A stretch of 7,094 nt of DNA from assembly GCA_029256365.1 (NCBI GenBank), contig JAQSYB010000103.1, forward strand, positions 1-7,094, in the 5' to 3' direction. The notes under the pieces were generated by a model. That model was given only the letters and a program-made list of their open reading frames with translations. It made no database searches and was not told where the DNA came from. The translations under genes were made by a program, and so were the position numbers. This document shows, one piece after another, positions 1 through 5,360 of the stretch (position 1 is its first letter; each line of letters starts with the position of its first letter). This DNA comes from Clostridia bacterium. Lineage in GTDB: Bacteria > Bacillota > Clostridia > Lutisporales > Lutisporaceae.

Positions 1-621
1 AATATTGAAGAAACCATCAACGCATTAAAGAAAATAGACAGAGTTACAGAAATAATCGCTGTAAATGACGGTTCAACAGACAATACTCTCGAAGTGCTAA
101 AAGGTATAAAAAAGATAATAATTATTAACAGTGAAATAAATCGAGGTAAGGGATATGCAGTGAAACTGGCGTTGCCTTATGTAACAAATAAGTACGTGTT
201 GCTAGTAGATGCAGATTTAAAAGGCAGTGCGATAGAAATGCAAAAGCTTGTTGAGAATCCAAAGTTTAATGATGAGGCTATGTTGGTAGCCGTATATCCG
301 AAGCCTTTAAAAAAAGGAGGCTTTGGATTGGTAAAGAGTTTGTCTAGAAATAGTCTCTATCTGTTGACTTCTCAGACCTCTGACTCAGTTTTAAGCGGTC
401 AAAGGCTGATTCCGCTCCATTTCATGAAAGACATCAGTCTGCCTGATAACTTTGGAATGGAATTTAAAATAACATTAGAAGCACTGAGAAATAATATAAA
501 TATTGTCGATATTCCACTAGACATCAGGCACAGAGAAACTGGTCGAAATATAAGCGGCTTTTGCCATAGAGGTAAGCAATTTATAAACATTTTAAAAGTC
601 GTAGTTAGGGAATTGGTGTAA
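1..621 (+). CDS. Family 2 glycosyltransferase, 5' end cut by the window
   Basis: This cytoplasmic GT-A fold enzyme probably transfers a sugar from a nucleotide-sugar donor; acceptor and product are unknown. The reading frame is open from base 1, so the true start lies upstream and 206 codons are visible. Residues 21-29 of the fragment read VNDGSTDNT, the nucleotide-binding motif of GT2 enzymes. The metal-binding DxD motif is DAD at residues 70-72. Near the C-terminus HRETGR followed by GFCHRG is typical of the GT2 subgroup resembling dolichyl-phosphate sugar and glucosyl-3-phosphoglycerate synthases. No membrane anchor is seen at the C-terminus. A GTG at position 94 could be read as a start, but it would remove the VNDGSTDNT motif and is not the real one. 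The stop codon overlaps the next start by one base, so the gene belongs to the operon running to 2545. An envelope role is inferred from its neighbour. Confidence 0.88.
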   Translation, partial: NIEETINALKKIDRVTEIIAVNDGSTDNTLEVLKGIKKIIIINSEINRGKGYAVKLALPYVTNKYVLLVDADLKGSAIEMQKLVENPKFNDEAMLVAVYPKPLKKGGFGLVKSLSRNSLYLLTSQTSDSVLSGQRLIPLHFMKDISLPDNFGMEFKITLEALRNNINIVDIPLDIRHRETGRNISGFCHRGKQFINILKVVVRELV

Positions 622-1469
622 TGGATGTAAACAGTATATTCGCTCTTGTTAAAATAACGGTAATCATTTTTTTTACAGCTTTTATGGCCAGAGAATCAAT
701 CAGGCTCTCCCTTGAGCTTTTAAAAAATGCAGGCTGCAGCATTAAAAACTATCGAGGCAATGAGGTTGTTTTTGGAATGGGCATTTCATTTTTACCAATT
801 ATCATTACCTCAACTGCTTTAGGGTTGTTCCTGTTTCGCAGCCAAGGATATCATTATATGTCTTATCTATTTATTGCATTCACGATTGGCTTTGTAGGTT
901 TACTTGATGATTTCATTGGAGACAAAAAAACCAAGGGTTTGAAAAATCATATAACAAGCTTTTTTCGAGGACAGTTAACAACAGGCTTTATAAAAGCATT
1001 TATAGGCTTTTTTACAGCACTTATAATTTCATACGGAATTTCAAACAGCATACTAGGCTTCATACTTAATATATTTAATATCGCTTTATTTACAAATGCA
1101 TTGAACCTAATGGATTTGCGTCCAGGCAGGTGTATCAAGGTATTTTTCATAATAGGTTTTATCATTGTTATTTTAAACTTGAAGAATTGGATCGTATTAC
1201 TGCCATTGATTATCATGTTGATTGCAGCAATCTTCTATATGCCCTCTGATCTAAATGAGCTTTGTATGCTAGGTGATACCGGCTCCAATATATTAGGAAT
1301 AACCTTGGGCTATTTTTGTTCTTTGACTTTTGAAACAGCTAGTAAGACCTTTCTATTTGTCACACTTATGCTGATAAATTTAGCTGCAGAAAAGTTTTCA
1401 ATAACAAAAATTATATCAAACAATAGAATACTTAATTATTTAGACAGCTTAGGAAGGAGCAGAGGCTAA
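621..1469 (+). CDS. Membrane glycosyltransferase 4 family protein (MraY/WecA-like)
   Basis: This polytopic membrane protein of 282 residues belongs to the polyprenyl-phosphate N-acetylhexosamine-1-phosphate transferase superfamily. Those enzymes move a sugar phosphate from a UDP-sugar to a lipid carrier at the cytoplasmic face of the membrane. Visible landmarks are the paired aspartates in GLLDDFIGD (residues 93-101), a polar loop with KTKGLKNH (103-110), TNALNLMDLRPGR (158-170) and MLGDTGSNILG (217-227). Hydrophobic segments separate them, at roughly 8-24, 55-72, 82-97, 122-140, 145-162, 173-185, 190-207 and 222-240. The third motif has LRPGR where MraY has the GxDG element, and the MraY histidine-rich loop is missing, so this is a divergent member and not the essential MraY; its substrate is unknown. 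The start codon overlaps the preceding stop (TAATG) with only a weak AGGG upstream, which points to translational coupling with the GT2 gene. Confidence 0.82.
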   Translation: MDVNSIFALVKITVIIFFTAFMARESIRLSLELLKNAGCSIKNYRGNEVVFGMGISFLPIIITSTALGLFLFRSQGYHYMSYLFIAFTIGFVGLLDDFIGDKKTKGLKNHITSFFRGQLTTGFIKAFIGFFTALIISYGISNSILGFILNIFNIALFTNALNLMDLRPGRCIKVFFIIGFIIVILNLKNWIVLLPLIIMLIAAIFYMPSDLNELCMLGDTGSNILGITLGYFCSLTFETASKTFLFVTLMLINLAAEKFSITKIISNNRILNYLDSLGRSRG

Positions 1470-2545
1470 TGATAAAAACAGCTGAAGGGATCGTTAAGGA
1501 TATTAGTTATAAGGATTTATATATTACAAAACTCGTAGCAATTATAGAGGACAAAGAATATAACTGCATTAATTATAATTTTCTAACAGGTGAGGTGCAA
1601 GTTGATGACCATTTGCTTCTCAATACCACAGCAATAGAGCTGCAGCTAGGTACTGGCGGCTTTCATTTTGTTATTGCGAATTTGAATAGGCCAAATGTAA
1701 ACAATATTGGCAAGGGTCACATTATGAAGCTGAAATATACCCCTTTTCAGATAAACTGTATGACAGCTGAAACACAGGAAAGCCAATATCACGATATCTT
1801 CAATGAGTTTAGATCTCTAGAAGGTTTGCCGGTAATTGTAGGTTCGCTCCATAGCGTTTTAGCGCCATGCTGTACATACTTAAAGTACGTAAAGCCTGAT
1901 ATACGGATATGCTATATTATGACAGAGGGAGGGGCCTTGCCACTCCATATAAGCGATATTGTCAGACGCTTGAAACAAGATAATATGTTAGAGGGAACGA
2001 TAACCTATGGCAATGCTTTTGGCGGCGATTATGAATGCGTCAATGTATATACAGCTTTAATAACCGCAAAAGAAATTGTTAAGGCTGATGTGATCATGAT
2101 AAGTATGGGACCTGGTATCGTAGGAACTGATACAAAACTTGGGTTTAGCGGAACAGAGCAGGGTACCATAAGTGATGCTGTAAACAAGCTAGGGGGACGT
2201 GCAATTTTTGTGCCGAGAATATCCTTTACAGATAATAGAGAGAGACACTTTGGCATAAGTCATCATAGTATTACCATATTAAATAGGCTGTGCTGCACAA
2301 AAGTAACCATTGCAGTACCGTTATTGGCAGATGCTGAGCAAATGGATTATCTAAACAAGCAATTATATGATAACAAAGTAAACAGTCAACATAATATTAT
2401 TTATGTTGACTGTGACGACATTGAAGAAATATTATATAAAAATACCTCATATCTTCAAAAAATGGGGAAATCTTTTGAAGAAGACAAAGCATATTTTATT
2501 TCTTGTGCTGCTTCTGCAAAGCTAAGCTTACAGGAGCTAAATTAA
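1469..2545 (+). CDS. DUF3866 family protein
   Basis: I recognise this 358-residue protein as a DUF3866 member; the family has no established function that I know of. Conserved-looking blocks are LGTGGFHFVIANL (residues 60-72), GHIMKLKYTPFQ (83-94), YIMTEGGALPLH (149-160), TYGNAFGGDYECVNVY (179-194) and MGPGIVGTDTKLGFSGTEQ (213-231), then a histidine pair in FGISHHS (261-267). The glycine-rich blocks with conserved acidic and histidine residues look like an enzyme active site or a nucleotide-binding fold, but this is inference. There is no signal peptide or membrane segment, so it should be cytoplasmic. It starts one base inside the previous stop (TAATG), preceded by AGGAAGGAG at 1451-1459, and is the last gene of the operon. 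A 13-bp perfect inverted repeat lies within codons near its 3' end. Its stop shares the palindrome TTAA with the stop of a convergent small gene. Confidence 0.85.
   Translation: MIKTAEGIVKDISYKDLYITKLVAIIEDKEYNCINYNFLTGEVQVDDHLLLNTTAIELQLGTGGFHFVIANLNRPNVNNIGKGHIMKLKYTPFQINCMTAETQESQYHDIFNEFRSLEGLPVIVGSLHSVLAPCCTYLKYVKPDIRICYIMTEGGALPLHISDIVRRLKQDNMLEGTITYGNAFGGDYECVNVYTALITAKEIVKADVIMISMGPGIVGTDTKLGFSGTEQGTISDAVNKLGGRAIFVPRISFTDNRERHFGISHHSITILNRLCCTKVTIAVPLLADAEQMDYLNKQLYDNKVNSQHNIIYVDCDDIEEILYKNTSYLQKMGKSFEEDKAYFISCAASAKLSLQELN
2382..2413. repeat. 13-bp perfect inverted repeat inside the DUF3866 gene
   Basis: The arms ACAGTCAACATAA (2382-2394) and TTATGTTGACTGT (2401-2413) are exact reverse complements separated by six bases, TATTAT. 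On the plus strand no T-run follows. On the minus strand the stem is followed by a T-rich stretch, TTACTTTGTTATC (2369-2381 complemented). It could therefore serve as a weak intrinsic terminator for the small minus-strand gene that ends at 2542. Alternatives are a binding site for a dimeric DNA-binding protein, or an mRNA stem protecting the 3' end of the operon transcript. The repeat itself is certain; its role is not. Confidence 0.6.
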
Positions 2546-2691
2546 TTGAGACTATTTTTCTGAATGATGCATTGCTGTTTGATATATTCTGCCAAGGTAA
2601 TGTTCATGTTTTTTATTGAAGCGAGCTGCTTTTCAACATCTCTTATCTTTCCAATCAGACAAATACTGTTGCTGCTAAATAGGCTAATCAT
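2542..2691 (-). CDS. Small hypothetical protein, 49 aa, convergent with the DUF3866 gene
   Basis: This short gene is opposite in orientation to everything around it. The ATG at 2691 (minus strand) is preceded by AAAAGGAG at 2707-2700 with an 8-base spacer, as good a ribosome binding site as any in the window. The product starts MISLFSSNSICLIGKI, continues with a charged, probably helical middle (RDVEKQLASIKNMN, ITLAEYIKQQ) and ends in KNSLN. Two cysteines are present; there is no signal peptide or clear membrane span, although residues 1-14 are fairly hydrophobic. Its TAA overlaps the DUF3866 TAA in a shared TTAA (2542-2545), so the gene exactly fills the gap between its neighbours. I do not recognise the family. 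A sigma-E-like promoter candidate lies upstream, so a sporulation role is conceivable but only inferred. The main doubt is its small size. Confidence 0.6.
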   Translation of the reverse strand: MISLFSSNSICLIGKIRDVEKQLASIKNMNITLAEYIKQQCIIQKNSLN

Positions 2692-2705
2692 AGTTACATC
2701 TCCTT

Positions 2706-2733
2706 TTGAATCATGTTAGAATATGTATATGAT
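2706..2733 (+). promoter_or_regulatory. Candidate sigma-A promoter for nudF
   Basis: TTGAAT (2706-2711) and TATGAT (2728-2733) are separated by 16 bases and lie in the divergent gap upstream of nudF. Each hexamer has a few mismatches to TTGACA/TATAAT. Transcription would start near 2740, leaving a leader of about 30 bases that contains AAGGAGG at 2755-2761. The box positions overlap the promoter proposed for the opposite strand, so the two could compete. Confidence 0.4.
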
Positions 2734-2746
2734 AAGAAAAATAAGA
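2718..2746 (-). promoter_or_regulatory. Candidate sigma-E-like promoter for the small minus-strand gene
   Basis: Reading the minus strand, TCTTATT (2746-2740) is followed after 14 bases by CATATTCT (2725-2718). This resembles the mother-cell sigma-E pattern of Bacillus (about TCATATT, 13-15 bases, CATACAAT), with a better match at -35 than at -10. Transcription would begin near 2711, about 20 bases before the ATG and just ahead of the ribosome binding site. A sigma-A-like alternative on the same strand is TTGAAG (2756-2751) with TATCAT (2734-2729), spaced 16 bases. The sequence alone cannot decide between them. Confidence 0.28.
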
Positions 2747-2768
2747 TATTCTTCAAGGAGGACATCAT

Positions 2769-3305
2769 ATGAATTATAATGAGAAAACAATTGATGTTAA
2801 ACAAATATTTAATGGAAAAATTATTAAGGTTGAGCTGCAGACTGTTGAGCTGTGCAATAAAAATAAAGCTGAGCGTGAGATTGTAAGGCATAGAGGTGGT
2901 GTTGCAATTTTACCGGTAACAGACGACAATGAGGTGATATTGGTAAGACAGTTTAGAAAGCCCTATGACGAGGAGCTTCTTGAAGTACCGGCTGGTAAAA
3001 TTGATCATGATGAACTGCCTGAAACCTGTGGAATAAGAGAACTGAAGGAAGAGACAGGCTACAGTGCTTCTAAAATAAGCTACTTGACTACGATGTATCC
3101 CTCTCCTGGCTATACCGATGAGAAAATAACGATATTCAAAGCAGAAGGACTCAACGAAGGTAGTCTCTCATTGGATGAGGACGAATTTCTAAGTGTAGAA
3201 AAATATAAATTAGCAGAGGCTGTGGATATGGTGAAATCAGGTGATATCAGAGATGCAAAATCAATCATAGCTATCCTGTTATTGGCTGCAGAAATTAATT
3301 CCTAA
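2769..3305 (+). CDS. nudF: ADP-ribose pyrophosphatase, NUDIX family
   Basis: This cytoplasmic hydrolase is predicted to split ADP-ribose into AMP and ribose 5-phosphate. Residues 76-98 form a complete NUDIX box: G76, E82, then RELKEETG at 90-97, matching the GX5EX7REUXEEXGU pattern except for Tyr at the last position. About 15 residues after the box is YPSPGYTDE (110-118); the proline there is the known marker of ADP-ribose-specific members. The substrate-side block RQFRKPYDEELLEVPAGK (60-77) is also typical. The length of 178 residues is normal for the family. ATG at 2769 is chosen because AAGGAGG (2755-2761) lies 7 bases upstream. The gene has its own candidate promoter. I find no terminator before spoIIM, so read-through into spoIIM is expected. 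The NUDIX, spoIIM and xerD neighbourhood agrees with other Gram-positive genomes. Confidence 0.92.
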   Translation: MNYNEKTIDVKQIFNGKIIKVELQTVELCNKNKAEREIVRHRGGVAILPVTDDNEVILVRQFRKPYDEELLEVPAGKIDHDELPETCGIRELKEETGYSASKISYLTTMYPSPGYTDEKITIFKAEGLNEGSLSLDEDEFLSVEKYKLAEAVDMVKSGDIRDAKSIIAILLLAAEINS

Positions 3306-3312
3306 GTGATAT

Positions 3313-3341
3313 TCATAATATAATTCCCTTTAGCATATTAT
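3313..3341 (+). promoter_or_regulatory. Candidate sigma-E-dependent promoter of spoIIM
   Basis: TCATAAT (3313-3319) and CATATTAT (3334-3341) are 14 bases apart. They match the Bacillus sigma-E consensus (about TCATATT and CATACAAT) at six of seven and six of eight positions by my count. B. subtilis spoIIM is known to be sigma-E dependent, which supports the call. Transcription would start near 3347-3349. The 5' arm of the inverted repeat described next lies between and up to the edge of these boxes, so it would not be part of this transcript. Confidence 0.5.
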
Positions 3342-3372
3342 TTTATAAGAAAGTGGACAAAAGCTAAAGGGA
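3325..3372 (+). promoter_or_regulatory. Inverted repeat that can mask the spoIIM ribosome binding site
   Basis: TCCCTTTAGC (3325-3334) and GCTAAAGGGA (3363-3372) are perfect reverse complements, 10 bp, with a possible extra U-G pair outside (3324 and 3373). The loop is 28 bases. The 3' arm covers most of AAAGGGAGG (3366-3374), the ribosome binding site of spoIIM. No T-run follows, so it is not a terminator. In RNA coming from nudF the stem would hide the binding site. In RNA started at the sigma-E-like promoter the 5' arm is missing and the site is free. The pairing is read directly; the regulatory logic is inferred. Confidence 0.55.
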
Positions 3373-3382
3373 GGTTCTCATT

Positions 3383-4015
3383 ATGCTGAGGAATTTAAGT
3401 GATACAATCAGAAGACATTTATCAGATAATCTAATTTCATATGCAATCATCATATTTTTCTTTATTTTGGGCATAAGCTTGGGAGCATTGACGGTCAGTA
3501 ATATTGATATTGAAACAAAAAGTGATGTGAAATCTTATATAGACGGTTTTATCAGCATAAGTAGGACAGACAACGTCCATTCAATTGAAATATTAAAACA
3601 ATCCATCAAATTTAATCTAATCACAGCTGCTGTATTATTTATAGCAGGACTTTCCTATGCAGGTATTTTGATTGTACCGATGATTGCGGCCTTCAGAGGA
3701 TTTTGCATTGGTTTCACTGTTGCATTTCTATCAGATTCCTTGGATAAAGGAGGATTGCTGCTTTCCATGGTATCTATCCTGCCTCAAAATATCATCTATA
3801 TACCAATATTGATTGTATTTTGTGTATGCTCCATTGGCTTAGCTTTTGCAATATTTAGAAGCAAGCTAAACAGAAAACACAATGAAGCATCAGCATATAT
3901 TTGGTCCTTCGGCATTACAGCGTTGTTTCTTTTTGTATTCATGCTGGGAGGCAGCGTCATAGAGTCCTATATAACACCCTATTTGGTAAAGCTCATAGCG
4001 CCCTATTTAATGTAA
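3383..4015 (+). CDS. spoIIM: Stage II sporulation protein M
   Basis: SpoIIM is a mother-cell membrane protein. With SpoIID and SpoIIP it forms the machine that thins septal peptidoglycan and drives engulfment of the forespore. The product has 210 residues, close to B. subtilis SpoIIM. About five hydrophobic segments are seen, at roughly 17-37, 78-101, 103-117, 126-157 (possibly two) and 172-195. The first follows a short basic cytoplasmic N-terminus (TIRRHLSDN). The block ILPQNIIYIPIL (132-143) matches the conserved proline-rich element of the SpoIIM/DUF95 family. ATG at 3383 is 8 bases after AAAGGGAGG (3366-3374). A sigma-E-like promoter and a hairpin masking this ribosome binding site lie immediately upstream. 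The gene is direct evidence that the organism, or a recent ancestor, forms endospores. Confidence 0.92.
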   Translation: MLRNLSDTIRRHLSDNLISYAIIIFFFILGISLGALTVSNIDIETKSDVKSYIDGFISISRTDNVHSIEILKQSIKFNLITAAVLFIAGLSYAGILIVPMIAAFRGFCIGFTVAFLSDSLDKGGLLLSMVSILPQNIIYIPILIVFCVCSIGLAFAIFRSKLNRKHNEASAYIWSFGITALFLFVFMLGGSVIESYITPYLVKLIAPYLM

Positions 4016-4046
4016 TCAGTAAATAACTTATTTGACGGTGATGATG

Positions 4047-4277
4047 ATGACTTATAACAAAGAAAAAAGCCAAATAATACTTTTTGCTAAGTTGTTTCTC
4101 GTTTTATTTGTGCTGCTATTCATACTTCCTGAAATAATTGATCACATCTTAAAGTTGCTAATAACTTACCAGACCCCAAGAGGAAGTTCAATTTTAGTTA
4201 CAAAAAATTTATATGAAAGCTGGAGTCTAAAACATAAATTTCTATTTATTCTGAAAAATTTAATAATTAGCTTGTAA
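4047..4277 (+). CDS. Small membrane protein in the YqzK (DUF4227) position
   Basis: The product is about 76 residues, with one strong membrane segment near residues 10-32 (LFAKLFLVLFVLLFILPEII within it) and a polar tail containing TPRGSSILV. In B. subtilis the gene after spoIIM is yqzK, which encodes a DUF4227 protein of similar length, with one N-terminal span and a related PEG-A-V type block. I infer the same family from position, length and this short resemblance; the function is unknown. Start choice is uncertain. TTG at 4032 and ATGs at 4041, 4044 and 4047 are all in frame. ACGGTGAT (4035-4042) resembles the AGGTGAT part of the anti-16S complement and best suits ATG 4047, so I chose that. 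The gene begins 31 bases after spoIIM and may share its transcript. Confidence 0.62.
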   Translation: MTYNKEKSQIILFAKLFLVLFVLLFILPEIIDHILKLLITYQTPRGSSILVTKNLYESWSLKHKFLFILKNLIISL

Positions 4278-4353
4278 ATTTTTCTTTTAATGGAGGAATT
4301 TTAAATTAAATGTGGAATATAAGAAGTGATAATCGTAAAAAGGGGTAAACTGT
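4278..4353 (+). other. Spacer before xerD with an unused ribosome binding site and a 12-codon frame
   Basis: TGGAGGA (4291-4297) looks like a ribosome binding site but no gene follows it. The next ATG (4310) is 13 bases away and opens a frame of 12 codons, MWNIRSDNRKKG, ending at 4348, five bases before the xerD start. In B. subtilis the fur gene sits between yqzK and xerD, so this may mark where a gene was lost. It could also be a tiny upstream peptide coupled to xerD translation. I see no promoter or hairpin of note here. Confidence 0.25.
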
Positions 4354-5235
4354 ATGAACTATATTGAATTATTCTTCAGTTATCTGGTAAATGAGAAAGA
4401 GCTGTCAGCCAATACTCTTGACTCCTATAAGAGAGATATCAGACAGTTTGAAGCTTACATCCAACAACATAATTTGAAAGTAGAAGCAGTAACGAAGACA
4501 TTCATAATTACTTATCTGATATACATGCAAAAGAATGGTAAGGCTACTTCTACAATATCCAGAAATCTAGCTTCAATCAGATGTCTTTATCAATACTTGT
4601 ATAATGCAAGATATATTGATGCTGATCCATCCTCTAATTTGGAATCTCCTAAGGTTGAAAAAAAGCTGCCTGCTGTATTAACAAAAAAAGAAGTAGAACT
4701 GCTTTTAGAACAACCGAAGCCTACTGATGCAAAAGGTGCGAGGGACAAAGCAATGCTTGAACTTTTGTATGCTACAGGCATAAGGGTTTCCGAATTAATT
4801 TCTCTGGATTTAAATGATATCGATCTGAAGGGTGGCTTCATAAAGTGCAGTTCCACTGAAATGAAATCCAGAACCATTCCCATAGGAAATATTGCATTAA
4901 AATATTTAAAGTTGTACATAAGCGATTATCGTAAAATGTTAAATCATGGTGATGATGAAACATCACTATTTATGAATTTTCATGGACTCAAAATGACAAG
5001 ACAAGGTTTTTGGAAAATAATAAAGTACTATACTGCAAAAGCGAAAATAAATAAAGTAATAACACCACATACACTTCGACATTCTTTTGCAGTACATTTA
5101 ATAGAAAATGGAGCTGACTTGCAGGCCATACAAGAGATGTTAGGTCATTCTGATATATCGACGACTCAGGTTTACAGCAAAATAAACAAAAATAGAATCA
5201 GTGAAGTATATAATAAGACACATCCAAGGGCTTAA
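4354..5235 (+). CDS. xerD: Tyrosine recombinase XerD
   Basis: With a XerC-type or equivalent partner this site-specific recombinase resolves chromosome dimers at dif near the terminus. The 293-residue product has an N-terminal SAM-like DNA-binding domain (about 1-90) and a C-terminal catalytic domain (about 106-285). Catalytic residues are visible: R144 in ATGIRVSE, H239 and R242 in HTLRHSF, H265 in MLGHSDIST, and the nucleophile Y274. The oddity is the beta-hairpin at 161-178. Where Xer proteins have a GKGxKER loop, this one has SSTEMKSR, so the usual catalytic lysine position is T168 and only the second lysine, K171, remains. ATG 4354 is preceded by AAAAAGGGG ending 8 bases upstream. The C-terminal HPRA ending is typical. 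The position after spoIIM and before deoB matches XerD of Gram-positive bacteria and argues against a phage integrase. Confidence 0.9.
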   Translation: MNYIELFFSYLVNEKELSANTLDSYKRDIRQFEAYIQQHNLKVEAVTKTFIITYLIYMQKNGKATSTISRNLASIRCLYQYLYNARYIDADPSSNLESPKVEKKLPAVLTKKEVELLLEQPKPTDAKGARDKAMLELLYATGIRVSELISLDLNDIDLKGGFIKCSSTEMKSRTIPIGNIALKYLKLYISDYRKMLNHGDDETSLFMNFHGLKMTRQGFWKIIKYYTAKAKINKVITPHTLRHSFAVHLIENGADLQAIQEMLGHSDISTTQVYSKINKNRISEVYNKTHPRA

Positions 5236-5251
5236 GGCCCTTTTGTGTTTT
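5226..5251 (+). terminator. Intrinsic terminator overlapping the xerD stop
   Basis: AAGGGC (5226-5231) pairs with GCCCTT (5237-5242) around the loop TTAAG, followed by the T-rich tail TTGTGTTTT. The stem starts inside the last codons of xerD and contains the stop codon in its loop. The stem is short but four of its six pairs are G-C. Confidence 0.6.
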
Positions 5252-5271
5252 ATATGTCATTGTTATATAAT
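5243..5271 (+). promoter_or_regulatory. Candidate sigma-A promoter upstream of deoB
   Basis: A perfect TATAAT lies at 5266-5271, with a poor TTGTGT (5243-5248) 17 bases upstream. A second perfect TATAAT occurs ten bases on (5276-5281) without a good -35 box. The region is very AT-rich, so chance matches are likely. If used, the transcript would pass through the hairpin at 5292-5331 before reaching deoB. Confidence 0.33.
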
Positions 5272-5291
5272 TAAATATAATTTCATAAATG

Positions 5292-5331
5292 GCTCCCTTG
5301 GTGTAATAATATTGCAATAGGAGCTTTTTTT
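5292..5331 (+). terminator. Terminator-like hairpin in the deoB leader
   Basis: GCTCC (5292-5296) pairs with GGAGC (5320-5324). An inner TTG/CAA pairing (5298-5300 with 5315-5317) shortens the large loop, and a run of seven T follows (5325-5331). It ends about 18 bases before the deoB ribosome binding site GGAGG (5349-5353). It may be a second terminator for xerD, or an attenuator if deoB is transcribed from the TATAAT boxes upstream. I could not find a clear competing antiterminator. Confidence 0.5.
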
Positions 5332-5360
5332 ATCAGGAAAATTGAAATGGAGGAATATGA

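Noticed and set aside
301..330. AAGGAGG and an in-frame TTG inside the GT2 gene, with a 6-bp inverted repeat nearby
   Set aside because: The motif comes from Lys-Lys-Gly-Gly codons (aaa aaa gga ggc). A protein started there would lack both GT2 motifs. The repeat is short and has no T-run in the plus direction.
94..621. GTG at 94 as the start of the glycosyltransferase
   Set aside because: The frame is open from base 1 and encodes VNDGSTDNT before this codon, so the gene starts upstream of the window.
2694..2891. Minus-strand frame of 65 codons across the nudF start
   Set aside because: It overlaps the nudF N-terminus and the divergent control region, and its product is low-complexity Ile/Leu/Asn-rich. 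The ribosome binding site at 2700-2707 belongs to the smaller gene starting at 2691.
3325..3372. The nudF-spoIIM inverted repeat as an intrinsic terminator
   Set aside because: The 3' arm is followed by GGTTCTC and then the spoIIM start, not by a T-run, and it coincides with the ribosome binding site.
4590..4919. Open frame of 109 codons on the minus strand inside xerD
   Set aside because: It lies fully opposite a clear xerD gene, has no convincing ribosome binding site and its product resembles nothing I know. The same holds for minus-strand frames at 399-590, 947-1216, 2029-2256, 5782-6012 and 6630-6812.
4354..5235. The recombinase as a phage or element integrase
   Set aside because: It has normal XerD length and ending, sits in a conserved housekeeping order, and there are no att-like repeats or phage genes nearby.
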